A stretch of DNA of 43,464 bases, from positions 1 through 43,464 of the forward strand of contig JAKEIC010000020.1 of the NCBI GenBank assembly GCA_022614695.1. The letters run 5' to 3'. A program made the translations under genes and the position numbers. Numbering within the stretch: the first letter of the stretch is position 1; every line of letters starts with the position of its first letter. Positions 16,186 through 24,056 of the stretch are shown here, one piece after another. A model generated the notes under the pieces. That model worked only from the letters and a program-made list of their open reading frames with translations. It searched no databases and was not told the origin of the DNA. The DNA comes from Planctomycetales bacterium (lineage in GTDB: Bacteria; Planctomycetota; JAKEIC01).

Positions 16186-17354
16186 CCGGCGTGAGGGCGG
16201 CGGTCCTCGCGACCTTCCTCCCATTCGCGCTCGGCTGCGCGGCGGCCGCGCCTCCCCCCGATCCCGCGGTCCGGCTCCTCCTCGAGCCCCAGGCAGGGCG
16301 CCGCGCCGCTGCGCCGGCCGAGGCCGCGCCGCGAGCCGAGGAGGGCCGCGGTCCCTCGACGGGCGGCGTCCCCGCGGACCCGATCCCCGAGGGCCGGAAC
16401 AACACCTTCTCCGCCCTCTTCTGGTTCCCCACCATGGAGGGCGCGGGGACCCTCCCGTCGGGCGTCTTCGAGACGCGCCTAGGGTTCGAGCAGAACAAGG
16501 GGACCCTCGAGAAGGAGGGAACCAACCCGGTCCCGAACCCGTCGGGCACCTACTTCCGCTACCGCGGGAACCGGTTCTACGAGGGGGAGCTGCGGCTCGC
16601 GTTCGGGATCGCCTCGGGCTTCGAGGCGCGCGCGGGGATCACGCTCGTGAACCTTCGGGAGGGCTCGACCGACATCATCCTGAACCGCGACGGCCACGCC
16701 GACGTGGCCCAGGTGGACCGGAACTACAACATCGGGCGTCTCACCCTGGGGCTCAAGGGGGCCTACGGCTACGGGGGGACTTCCGAGCCTTGGAACGCGT
16801 TCGGCGCCGGGCTCGACTTCTCCGTCCCCATCGGCGACCCGGACGACTTCGCGAACTCGGGCACGATGGACCTGGCCCTCGCGCTCCGCTTCACTCACCG
16901 CGTGGCCGGGAAGGAGAACCCCGTCCTCTTCCACGCGAACCTGGGGCTCCTCTTCCCGATCGGCGAGGACGACTACTTCGAGCATCCGTCGGTCGCGGTC
17001 GTGGCCGCGCCCGTGCCGGCCGAGCCGTCGGAGATCAAGGCCCAGTTCGCCTTCTACGGCGGCCTCGGCCTCGCCGTCCGCCTGGCCCCCTGGCTCGCCA
17101 TCCTCGGGCAGCTCCAGTTCAACTCGTCCCCGTACACGGGCGAGGGGGTGCTCGAGGACATGGCCGCGACCGGTCACCTCGGCTTCCGGGCGATGATCTC
17201 GGGCGTGATCGTCTCCGGCAGCATCGGGAGCGGCATGTACCTGGGTCAGGACTCGAGCCTCGTCACGGCGAACCTCCACGTGGCCTACCGGTTCGGGAAG
17301 GGGGGCGCGGCCCCCGGGGCCGGGGGCGAGCGGCCCGGCGGACCGATTCGGTAA
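16182..17354 (+). CDS. Outer-membrane beta-barrel-type lipoprotein, DUF3187-like
   Basis: About 390 aa. The GTG at 16182 overlaps the previous stop; a GTG at 16191 with GGGAG upstream is equally possible. The start RAAVLATFLPFALGC is a lipoprotein signal. After a proline/alanine linker, the protein is a series of amphipathic strands with aromatic ends: FEARAGITLVNLR, RLTLGLKGAYGYGG, GLDFSVPIGDPDDF, AFYGGLGLAVRLAPWLAILG, ending in LVTANLHVAYRFG, a typical barrel terminus before a tail. The layout recalls DUF3187 outer-membrane proteins (tentative). The stop TAA (17352-17354) is immediately followed by the MITE-like element. Confidence 0.65.
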   Translation: MTGVRAAVLATFLPFALGCAAAAPPPDPAVRLLLEPQAGRRAAAPAEAAPRAEEGRGPSTGGVPADPIPEGRNNTFSALFWFPTMEGAGTLPSGVFETRLGFEQNKGTLEKEGTNPVPNPSGTYFRYRGNRFYEGELRLAFGIASGFEARAGITLVNLREGSTDIILNRDGHADVAQVDRNYNIGRLTLGLKGAYGYGGTSEPWNAFGAGLDFSVPIGDPDDFANSGTMDLALALRFTHRVAGKENPVLFHANLGLLFPIGEDDYFEHPSVAVVAAPVPAEPSEIKAQFAFYGGLGLAVRLAPWLAILGQLQFNSSPYTGEGVLEDMAATGHLGFRAMISGVIVSGSIGSGMYLGQDSSLVTANLHVAYRFGKGGAAPGAGGERPGGPIR

Positions 17355-17522
17355 GGGATCGTGAAAGAACAAATGACCGAGTCACGCGGAGCGCCGGGGG
17401 TGAAGCCGCGAGGCGTCGCCGACGAGGCGTACCAGCGGAGAGGTACGCCGACGGGGGCGCAACGAAGCGGATGCGCCCCCGCCGCCCGCGCGACGATGCG
17501 TCAGTTGTTCTTTCACGATCCC
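17355..17522. mobile_element. MITE-like element with 18/23-bp terminal inverted repeats and TAA flanks
   Basis: The left end GGGATCGTGAAAGAACAA (17355-17372) is the exact reverse complement of 17505-17522. The match continues over one mismatch into TGAC/GTCA, giving 22 of 23 pairs. TAA flanks both ends (17352-17354 and 17523-17525), consistent with a TAA or TA target duplication. Inside are two more perfect inverted repeats: GGCGTACC/GGTACGCC (17426-17433, 17442-17449) and a 9-bp stem CGGGGGCGC/GCGCCCCCG (17452-17460, 17473-17481). There is no transposase gene or convincing ORF, so it would be non-autonomous. A structured RNA or large terminator is the alternative. Confidence 0.65.
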
Positions 17523-17542
17523 TAAGCTGGGAGCGCTCCCTC

Positions 17543-18001
17543 ATGGAATCCGGGCTCGTCCGCGACCGGGGGATCGCGCCGGCGCTCGCGGCCGCGACAC
17601 GCGACGCGGCCCTGCGGGAGCTGACGGATCTCCTCGCGGGAGCCGAGCCGGACCTGGGCCTCGACCGGGAGGCGCTGGTGCGCGCGCTCGTGGATCGCGA
17701 AGCCCTCGGGAGCACCGCGATCGGCCAGGGGATCGCCGTCCCTCACTGCAAGCTGAGGGGCGTCCCGAGGATCGTCGGCGCCTTCGGCCGCTCCGCCGCG
17801 GGCGTGGACTTCCAGGCCCGCGACGGCCGGCCCGTTCGCCTCTTCTTCCTGGTGGTCTCCCCGATCGAGGCCTCGGGTCCCCACATCCGCGTCCTGGCGA
17901 CGATCTCGCGGATCGCCCGCGAGGAGGCGCTGCGGGAGCGCCTCCTGGCGGCGCCGGGCGCGGCCGAGATCCACCGGGCGCTGCTCGAGGCGGGGCTGTA
18001 G
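17543..18001 (+). CDS. PTS EIIA domain protein, PtsN-like
   Basis: 152 aa, ATG start. A single EIIA type-2 (fructose/nitrogen) domain: the phosphorylated histidine is His68 in GSTAIGQGIAVPHCK, followed by FLVVSPIEASGPHIRVLATI, the usual second family block, and a helical end. Stand-alone proteins of this kind in bacteria without sugar permeases act as regulators (nitrogen-PTS) rather than in uptake. No EI, HPr or permease is in the window. The start lies 20 nt after the MITE-like element, so the element may affect its expression. Confidence 0.85.
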   Translation: MESGLVRDRGIAPALAAATRDAALRELTDLLAGAEPDLGLDREALVRALVDREALGSTAIGQGIAVPHCKLRGVPRIVGAFGRSAAGVDFQARDGRPVRLFFLVVSPIEASGPHIRVLATISRIAREEALRERLLAAPGAAEIHRALLEAGL

Positions 18002-18008
18002 CCGACCC

Positions 18009-18038
18009 TTGACGGCGGCGGGGCGTGGATGCTACGAG
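18009..18038 (+). promoter_or_regulatory. Promoter of tRNA-Gly
   Basis: TTGACG (18009-18014), an 18-nt spacer and TACGAG (18033-18038) lie 15 nt before the tRNA, the usual distance for a sigma-70 promoter. Confidence 0.6.
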
Positions 18039-18053
18039 TTACCGCCGATGGTC

Positions 18054-18126
18054 GCGGGTGTAGCTCAGTTGGCAGAGCACAACCTTGCCAAGGTTGGTGT
18101 CGGCGGTTCGAGCCCGCTCACCCGCT
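18054..18126 (+). tRNA. tRNA-Gly (anticodon GCC)
   Basis: A full cloverleaf can be folded by hand. The acceptor GCGGGTG (18054-18060) pairs with CACCCGC (18119-18125). The D stem is GCTC/GAGC. The anticodon stem CAACC/GGTTG encloses TTGCCAA, with GCC at 18087-18089. The T stem GGCGG/CCGCT carries the loop TTCGAGC. The discriminator is T at 18126 and CCA is not encoded. No intron. Confidence 0.95.
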
Positions 18127-18131
18127 CTCGG

Positions 18132-18219
18132 GTTCCGTAGTTCAGGGGTCGCGCCTGTAGCGCGTGGCGCCCCGGCGCGTTCCGGGATCCAGGGGTCGCG
18201 CCGGCTGCGGGTGGCGCCC
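18132..18219 (+). repeat. Two tandem copies of a 47-bp-period hairpin repeat after tRNA-Gly
   Basis: Segment 18132-18172 recurs at 18179-18219 with a 47-nt period; I count 33 of 41 positions identical, with perfect blocks GTTCCG, AGGGGTCGCGCC and GTGGCGCCC. The differences cluster in the middle, and GCGCC can pair with GGCGC within each copy. The tract begins 6 nt after the tRNA. Confidence 0.6.
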
Positions 18220-18297
18220 TTTGATTGGGGGGGAGACTCGCTTCGCTCCCCTCCCCCCCCGTCGCCGCGCTTCGCGCGGCGGCCCCCCTCCGTCTAG
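18219..18297. repeat. Palindrome-rich intergenic repeat, copy A
   Basis: It holds a G-run/C-run inverted repeat around CTCGCTTCG and the hairpin GCCGCGCTTCGCGCGGC. The block TCGCTTCGCTC, a C-run, then GTCG...CGCGCTTCGCGC is shared with 26468-26503. Confidence 0.5.
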
Positions 18298-18310
18298 CGC
18301 GCCCCGCGCA

Positions 18311-18364
18311 GTGCTCGTGCTCGTGCTCGTCCTCGTGCTCGTGCCCGTGCTCGTGCCCGTGCTC
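18311..18364 (-). repeat. Hexanucleotide array, 9 units (GAGCAC type)
   Basis: Nine 6-bp units; on the minus strand they are GAGCAC with two GGGCAC and one GAGGAC variant. The array starts 13 nt after the stop of the 1284-aa gene. The palindrome GGGAGGCCTCCC (18365-18376) lies between the stop and the array. Confidence 0.85.
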
Positions 18365-18377
18365 GGGAGGCCTCCCG

Positions 18378-21300
18378 CTACCGCGGCAGCCCCGCCAGCA
18401 TCTCCTCCAGGTCCCGGATCCGGCCCCTCATCTCGCCCCGGACCAGCGGGCCCTTCTCGCCGGGGATCGCCCAGCGGAGCGCGTCGCGCGCCTCCTCGAG
18501 GAGGGAGCGGGCCTCGGACGGGGCCAGGCGCCCGGAGAGGACCCGTTCCTCGGCCCGATAGGCGAGCCGCGCCGCGGCCCAGGCGCTCCGGGGATGCCGG
18601 GCGAGCATCCGGCGCAGCAGCCCCTCGGCCTCGGCCGTCTCCCCGCCGTCCCGGAGTCGCTCCCAGAGCCGCTTCCAGGGACCGACGTCGTAGGGATTCA
18701 GCTCGATCGAGCGCCGCCAGCCCCGCTCGGCCCGCGCGAGGTCCCGCGGCTCCGCCTTCCACGCCTCGTCCGCGTCGTCGGAGGCGAGCTGCGCCGCGTC
18801 CTCGCCCTCGAGGGCCGCCTCCTGCGCCGCGGCCTCCTCCTCGCGGCCCGCGAGCCGGAGCGCCTCCACGTAGTCCCGGCGGGCCTTCGTCTCGCTCGCG
18901 TGCATGGAGAGATAGGCCTCGAGCAGACCAGCCGCGGCGGGGTCGCGCAGGCGGAGCGCCGCCAGGCCTCCGTAGAGCCGCGCGAGAGGGTACCGGTCGC
19001 CGTCGGGGTCCGCCTCGATCACAGGGGCGAGCGTCTCGCGCGCCCCGGCGTGGTCCTCGCTCTGCTGGAGGGCCTTCCCGAGGAGCGCGCGCGCCTCGAG
19101 GTCGTCCGGCCGCGCCTCGACCAGAGGCCTCAGGAGGGGCGCCGCCTGCTCGGGGAGGCCCGACTCGACGTGGAACCGGGCGAGTCGGAGGCTCGCGTCC
19201 CGGTGGTCGGGGGCGATCCGGATCGCCTCCTCCCAGTCGGCGAACGCCTCCGCCTCCCGCCGGAGCGACTCGCGCACGCGCCACTCTCCGCGGAGGGTGA
19301 GCGCCTCGGCGCGCGCGGCCGGATCGCTCCCGGCCTCGGCCAGCACGAGGGCAGCCGCCGTCGCCTCCGCGCCGGCGGCGAGCACCCGGCTGGCGACCTC
19401 GTGATCCCGCGCCTCCTCGAGGGCGTCGTGCCTCTCGAGGGCGCCGCGGGAGATCGCCCGCAGGAACCGGCCCCGCGCCGCCGCGTCGGCGACCCCGCCG
19501 GCCGCGCGGACCCAGGCCCCCGGGGCCGCCTCTCCGAGCGCGGCCTGGATCTTCCCGCTCTGCGAGCCCCTCCGCACCGTCCGCGGCGCCTGGTGCTCGA
19601 TCCAGGCGTTCTCGTCCGTGTTGAGCGGGCCCGGCTCGGCGTCGGCGAACCTCGCGACCCCTTCCTCGTCGAGGACCAGGTGGGAGAGCGCCCCCCCCGC
19701 GCCCCGGATCCCGAGCCGGGCGAGGTCGGCGGCGACGGCCGGCTCCCCGGCCCGCCGGGCGATCTCGTCCGGGTCCAGCCCGAGCGTCTGGGCGGAGCCC
19801 ACGAGCAGCAGGTCCGACCCCGCGATCGTCTCGAAGAGCACGGCGTGCGGGAAGGCGGCGCGGAACGTGCGCACGAGGCACCGCACGCTCGCCAGGTCCA
19901 TCCCGTACATCTGCACCCACTGGGCGTAGAGGCCCCCCGGGGCGAGGCGCGCCCGGGCGATCTCGAAGAACTCCCGCGTGAAGAGCTTGGATGCCCCCGT
20001 GACCCAGGGGTTGCTCGGCTCCGAGATGATCACGTCGTAGGTCTCCTCGGTCGCGAGCATCCAGTTCCGCCCGTCGTCCGCGAGCAACCGCACCGCGCCC
20101 GAGGCCGCGCGCTCGGCGAGGTCCCGGTTCACGTGCCGGAAGAAGCGGGCCGCCCGCAGCACGGCCGCCTCGATCTCGACGCAGGCGAGCGAGGCGGGGG
20201 CGTGGGTCTCGGCCGCGGCAACCGTGACTCCGGAGCCGAAACCCACGATGCAGACGCGGGGCCTGGGGGCGAGGGCCCCCCGGCCCGGGGCGAGCAGGAG
20301 CGGGAGGTGGCCCGAGAGGACCTGCGTCGGCATGTCGCCGATGGACGAGGCGTCGGTCTTCCCGTTCACGCGCAGGCCCACCATCTCGGGCCAGCGCATG
20401 ACCGTCACGGTCGTCGTGAGGCCCTCCTCATAGAAGACGACGCGGCGGTAGCGCCCGTCGTGGTCGGCGACGTAGGCGGCCCAGGTCGTCCAGCCGCTCA
20501 CCGAGGCGTGGCGGTACGGGCCCGAGGAGAGGGCCGCGGCGTTCCACGGGAGCGGGAACAGCAGCAGGGCGAGGACGAGGAGCCCCGCGATCCCGAGCGC
20601 GTGGTGGCGCGCGCCGGGCGAGCCGCCCGGACCGCGGCGGCCCACGGCGAGGGCGGCGGCTGCGGCCGAGCCCCCGGCCGCGGCGGCGATGGTCCCGCGG
20701 ATCCCGAGCAACGGCACGAGGGCGAACCCGCCGAGGAAGGCCCCGAGGATGGAGCCGACCGTGTTGGCGGCGTAGAGCCCCCCGACCCGGCGGCCCACCC
20801 GTGCAAGCGCCGGGGCGCAGCCGCGCACGAGGAAGGGGAACGAGGCCCCCATCAGGAGGGTCGGCGGGAGAACGACCGGCGCCGCGATCTCGGCGGCGGC
20901 CACGAGGTCGCCCAAGTGCGCGAGCACCGTGGGGAGGTCGCCCGGAGTGGCGGCGATGGCCGAGAGGAAACCGGCGGAGTTCCGCCGAGCGAGGAAGAGC
21001 GCCGCCCCGACCGCCAGGCCGCCGCCGCAGAGAGCCCCGAGCAGGGCGCGCCACACCCGCCGGGACCCGGGCGGAGCGGCGAGCGCCACGGCCCCGACGG
21101 TCGCCGCCACGAGGAAGGCCGCGTCCGCGAGCGGCCGGCGCGGGTCCTCGGAGCCGTGCGCGAAGGCGAACGGCAGCAGGACGGTGCCGAACGCCGTCCC
21201 CCACGAGAGGATACCCACGTAGACCTGGCAGTTGGCGTAGACGGCGAGGTCGTCGTGGACCCTGCGGAGGAGTCGGGTCCCCGCGGCGCCGCCCGCGGCA

Positions 21301-22232
21301 AGGCCGAGGAGGAAGAGCGTGAGGATCACCGTGAAGGCGTAGACCGACGGTCCCACGATGAGGGTGAGGAGCCTCGTCCAGGCGACCTGGAGGGCCATGG
21401 CGGAGGCGCCCGAGAGGGCGAAGGCCATGGCCGCGAGCCGGACGGTATGGCGGTCGTCGGGTTCCTCAGGTGCCGCGGGCGCCGCGAGCCCCTCGGGCGC
21501 CGGGTCCGCCCCCGGCGGCGCGGGGAGCGAGGGCTCACCCGCGGGCGCACCCGGTCTCCGCGCCAGCAGGATCGCGGCCGTGCCCACGGCGAGGTCGGCC
21601 CCGACCGCGCAGAGGAGCGTCCAGCGCTCCCCCAAACCCGGGAGCAGGAGGAACCCCCCCGCCGCGCAGCCCGCCACGGCGCCGGCGGTGTTCACCGCGT
21701 AGAGGCGGCCCACGGCGGCCCCGAAGCCCGGCCGCGTCCGGGCCACGTGCCGCGAGAGGGCGGGGAGCGTCGCCCCCATGAGGGCCGTCGGGAGCAGGAG
21801 GACGACGGTCCCGAGGGCGAACCGGAAGAGCGAGAGGGGGAGGTAGGCCGCCCCCGTCGCGGACCATGCGATCCTGTAGAGCGGGACGAGAGCGTCGAGG
21901 AGGGCGGGGAGGAGCAGCGCGTAGATCGCGATGCCGATCTCGAAGAGGCCGTAGGCCCGGAGCGGCGACCGGAACGAGTCGGCGCGCCTCCCGATCGCGG
22001 CCGCCCCGACGGCGAGCCCCGCCATGAAGGCGGCGACGACCGTCGAGACGGCGAGGGTCGTCGAGCCGAAGACGAGGATCAGCCTCCGGACCCAGAGCAC
22101 CTCGAGCAGCAGCCCCGACGCGCCGGAGAAGAAGAAGCAGGCCGCCACGAGGGCGTCGGAGACGCGGGCCGCGTCGCCGGGCGAGGACGGAGCGGCCGTC
22201 CCGGACGACTCGACGGGTGCGACCTCGCCCAC
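18378..22232 (-). CDS. Fused MFS-type transporter / spermidine-synthase-like / TPR protein
   Basis: 1284 aa. Residues about 25-520 hold two blocks of membrane helices of the MFS type found in 'fused MFS/spermidine synthase' proteins (FFFSGASGLLLEVLWVRR at the start, FALSGASAMALQVAWTRLL at the second block). Residues about 590-800 form a spermidine-synthase-like Rossmann domain: VCIVGFGSGVTVAAAETHAP near 660, VEIEAAVLRAARFF, VRLLADDGRNWML and DVIISEPSNPWVTGASKLF near 740. From about 930 the protein is TPR (WEEAIRIAPDHRDASLRLAR, RARALLGKALQQSEDHAGAR-like units). Whether it makes a polyamine, moves it or modifies something else is unknown. The GTG start has no Shine-Dalgarno; TAGCGT 9 nt upstream may be a -10 box. 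Confidence 0.85.
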   Translation of the reverse strand: MGEVAPVESSGTAAPSSPGDAARVSDALVAACFFFSGASGLLLEVLWVRRLILVFGSTTLAVSTVVAAFMAGLAVGAAAIGRRADSFRSPLRAYGLFEIGIAIYALLLPALLDALVPLYRIAWSATGAAYLPLSLFRFALGTVVLLLPTALMGATLPALSRHVARTRPGFGAAVGRLYAVNTAGAVAGCAAGGFLLLPGLGERWTLLCAVGADLAVGTAAILLARRPGAPAGEPSLPAPPGADPAPEGLAAPAAPEEPDDRHTVRLAAMAFALSGASAMALQVAWTRLLTLIVGPSVYAFTVILTLFLLGLAAGGAAGTRLLRRVHDDLAVYANCQVYVGILSWGTAFGTVLLPFAFAHGSEDPRRPLADAAFLVAATVGAVALAAPPGSRRVWRALLGALCGGGLAVGAALFLARRNSAGFLSAIAATPGDLPTVLAHLGDLVAAAEIAAPVVLPPTLLMGASFPFLVRGCAPALARVGRRVGGLYAANTVGSILGAFLGGFALVPLLGIRGTIAAAAGGSAAAAALAVGRRGPGGSPGARHHALGIAGLLVLALLLFPLPWNAAALSSGPYRHASVSGWTTWAAYVADHDGRYRRVVFYEEGLTTTVTVMRWPEMVGLRVNGKTDASSIGDMPTQVLSGHLPLLLAPGRGALAPRPRVCIVGFGSGVTVAAAETHAPASLACVEIEAAVLRAARFFRHVNRDLAERAASGAVRLLADDGRNWMLATEETYDVIISEPSNPWVTGASKLFTREFFEIARARLAPGGLYAQWVQMYGMDLASVRCLVRTFRAAFPHAVLFETIAGSDLLLVGSAQTLGLDPDEIARRAGEPAVAADLARLGIRGAGGALSHLVLDEEGVARFADAEPGPLNTDENAWIEHQAPRTVRRGSQSGKIQAALGEAAPGAWVRAAGGVADAAARGRFLRAISRGALERHDALEEARDHEVASRVLAAGAEATAAALVLAEAGSDPAARAEALTLRGEWRVRESLRREAEAFADWEEAIRIAPDHRDASLRLARFHVESGLPEQAAPLLRPLVEARPDDLEARALLGKALQQSEDHAGARETLAPVIEADPDGDRYPLARLYGGLAALRLRDPAAAGLLEAYLSMHASETKARRDYVEALRLAGREEEAAAQEAALEGEDAAQLASDDADEAWKAEPRDLARAERGWRRSIELNPYDVGPWKRLWERLRDGGETAEAEGLLRRMLARHPRSAWAAARLAYRAEERVLSGRLAPSEARSLLEEARDALRWAIPGEKGPLVRGEMRGRIRDLEEMLAGLPR

Positions 22233-22289
22233 GGGGCGACGACGCTACGGAGGGTGCGACACCCACGCAAGGGCGCGAAGTCCGCCGCC

Positions 22290-22319
22290 TTGCCCCCTGC
22301 ACCGGCGCCCCCGTAGACT
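22290..22319 (+). promoter_or_regulatory. Promoter of the MocA-like gene, leaderless type
   Basis: TTGCCC (22290-22295), an 18-nt spacer and TAGACT (22314-22319), then 7 nt to the ATG at 22327. Transcription would begin at or beside the start codon; no Shine-Dalgarno is present. Confidence 0.5.
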
Positions 22320-22326
22320 CCCCGCG

Positions 22327-22920
22327 ATGGGCTCGGGCAATCGGGGGCCGGTGGCCGCCATCCTCCTCGCCGCGGCCGAGGGGGACGGAGGCGACGGCAC
22401 GCGGACGCTCCTCCCTGTATCCGAGGCGGCGCCGATCGAGAGGGCGATCGAGGCGTTGCTGCCCTCGAGCGTCTCCGAGCTGGTGGTCGTCGTCGGTCCC
22501 ACCGCCGTGACGCTCGGGTTCCAGGTGGGGCGGAAGCCCCTCACGGTGAAGAAGCACCGCGAGTGGAAGAAGGGCTGGCGGTCGGGGCTCGCCGCGGGCC
22601 TCCGGTCGGTCTCGCCCGACGCGACGGCGGTGCTCGTCGCCACTCCGGACACGGCGCGCCTCACGACGGCCGTCCTCGACCGGCTCGTGCGGCTCTGGCA
22701 GAAGAGCGGGCGGGGCCTCGTCGTCTCCACCCTGGGCGGCCGGCGTCGGCTCCCGGCGGTCCTCGACCTCCGTTACCGCGAGGAGATCGGCGCGCTCCGG
22801 CCCGAGTCGGGGCTCGAGGAGATCTGGGACCGCCACGGGGACGACGTCGCGACGGCCGACCTCGAGAGGCCGACACCCACCCTCGGGACGCCGCGGCCGG
22901 GACCCTCGGGAGGGCCGTGA
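22327..22920 (+). CDS. MocA/MobA-like nucleotidyltransferase, degenerate signature
   Basis: 197 aa. The fold pattern is that of MobA-like NTP transferases: VAAILLAAAEG at the N-terminus, IERAIEALLPSSVSELVVVV as helix plus strand, WKKGWRSGLAAGLRSVSPDA as the typical 'GM..SL..G' helix, then AVLVATPDTARLTTAVLDRL. Active members move CMP or GMP onto the molybdenum cofactor. Here the nucleotide loop, normally LAAG.S.RMG..K, reads LAAAEGDGGDGTRT, so its glycine and lysine are changed, and the usual LGDQP is VATPD. It may bind without catalysing. The stop overlaps the XdhC start, so the two are co-translated and probably act on the same molybdoenzyme. Confidence 0.7.
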   Translation: MGSGNRGPVAAILLAAAEGDGGDGTRTLLPVSEAAPIERAIEALLPSSVSELVVVVGPTAVTLGFQVGRKPLTVKKHREWKKGWRSGLAAGLRSVSPDATAVLVATPDTARLTTAVLDRLVRLWQKSGRGLVVSTLGGRRRLPAVLDLRYREEIGALRPESGLEEIWDRHGDDVATADLERPTPTLGTPRPGPSGGP

Positions 22921-24020
22921 GCCGGGAGGTCCTGCGCGAGGCGGCGCGCGCCGCGGCCGCCGGGCGCCGCGCCGTCCTCTGCACGATCGTCGAGACTCGC
23001 GGCTCGACCCCGGCGGGCGTCGGGGCCCGGATGCTGGTCCGGGAGGACGGGACCTTCGCCGGGACCGTCGGCGGGGGCTGCCTCGAGCACGACGTCTGGG
23101 GGGCCGCGCGGCGGGTCCTGGAGGAGGGGGGCGCGCGGCTCGTCTCGGTGGACCTCACGGACTACGAGGCCCTCGAGGCGGGGCTCGCGTGCGGCGGGAG
23201 CCTCCGGATCCTCCTCGAGCGCGCCGACGGCCGGACGGCCGACGCGATCCGGAGGGGGCTCGAGCGGGCCGAGCGGGGCGAGCCCGCCGTGCTCGCGACG
23301 GTCCTCCCGGAGGCGCCCTCGGGCCCCGGGCCCGGAGGGACCACCCTCGCCGAGGCGGACGGGACGCCCGTCGGGGAGGCAGCCCGGCGCGCGGCCGAGG
23401 ACGGCCTGGCGCGCACCGTCCCGCTGCCCGGCGGGGGCCGCGCCTTCCTCGACCCGCTCGTGCGGCCCGAGGTGGCGATCCTCGGGGCCGGCCACGTCGG
23501 GCTCGCGATCGCCCGGGCCGTCGCCCCCCTCGGCTTCGCGGTGACCGTCGCCGACGACCGCGAGGCCTTCGTGAACGGGACCCGGTTCCCGGACGCCCGC
23601 AGGATCCTCGCGCCCTTCTCCGAAGCCCTCGCCCATTTCCCCGTCGGGCCCGCCACGGCGATCCTCGTCGTGACCCGCGGCCATCGGCACGACGAGACGG
23701 CCCTCGAGCGGGCCGTGGCGACGACGGCGCGGTACGTGGGTCTCATCGGGAGCGCCCGGAAGATCCTCGGGATCTTCCGGCGGCTCCTCGCGAAGGGGGT
23801 CCCCGCGGAAGCGCTCGCCCGCGTCGTCGCCCCGATCGGCGTCGGCGCGGGCGCGGAGACCCCGGAGGAGATCGCCGCGGCCGTCGCGGCCGAGCTGGTC
23901 GCGTTCCGGAGGCTCGGGCCCGAGGCGGCGCTCCGGCTCAACCCGAAGGCGGCGGCGGTCCGCGAGAGGTTCCTGGCCTCGCTCGCGCCGCGGCGTTCCC
24001 AGGAACCGGCCTCGCGATAG
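22917..24020 (+). CDS. XdhC/CoxI-family molybdenum-cofactor maturation protein
   Basis: 367 aa, GTG start overlapping the previous stop. The N-terminal XdhC/CoxI domain shows TIVETRGSTPAGVGARMLV and TVGGGCLEHDVW, and GLACGGSLRILLE with the conserved cysteine. The C-terminal Rossmann domain has VAILGAGHVGLAIARAV near residue 180 and ILVVTRGHRHDETALERAV, then YVGLIGSARK. XdhC proteins bind the molybdenum cofactor, assist its sulfuration and insert it into xanthine-dehydrogenase-type enzymes. No such enzyme is in the window. The paired MocA-like protein is degenerate, which leaves XdhC as the likely active partner. Confidence 0.9.
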   Translation: MSREVLREAARAAAAGRRAVLCTIVETRGSTPAGVGARMLVREDGTFAGTVGGGCLEHDVWGAARRVLEEGGARLVSVDLTDYEALEAGLACGGSLRILLERADGRTADAIRRGLERAERGEPAVLATVLPEAPSGPGPGGTTLAEADGTPVGEAARRAAEDGLARTVPLPGGGRAFLDPLVRPEVAILGAGHVGLAIARAVAPLGFAVTVADDREAFVNGTRFPDARRILAPFSEALAHFPVGPATAILVVTRGHRHDETALERAVATTARYVGLIGSARKILGIFRRLLAKGVPAEALARVVAPIGVGAGAETPEEIAAAVAAELVAFRRLGPEAALRLNPKAAAVRERFLASLAPRRSQEPASR

Positions 24021-24023
24021 AAT
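24018..24023 (+). promoter_or_regulatory. Possible -10 box (TAGAAT) before the MaoC gene
   Basis: TAGAAT overlaps the XdhC stop and lies 33 nt before the MaoC ATG, which has a strong GGAAGGAGG Shine-Dalgarno. No -35 box is clear. Confidence 0.35.
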
Positions 24024-24056
24024 GCCCGCCCCCCGCGCCGGGGGAAGGAGGCCGCG

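Noticed and set aside
18311-18364. CRISPR-like array
   Set aside because: The repeats are 6 bp and contiguous with no spacers; no Cas genes are near.
18225-22316. 1363-codon open frame on the plus strand opposite the MFS/spermidine-synthase gene
   Set aside because: It is antisense to a gene with clear domains and has the Arg/Gly/Pro/Glu-rich composition expected of a GC-rich shadow frame.
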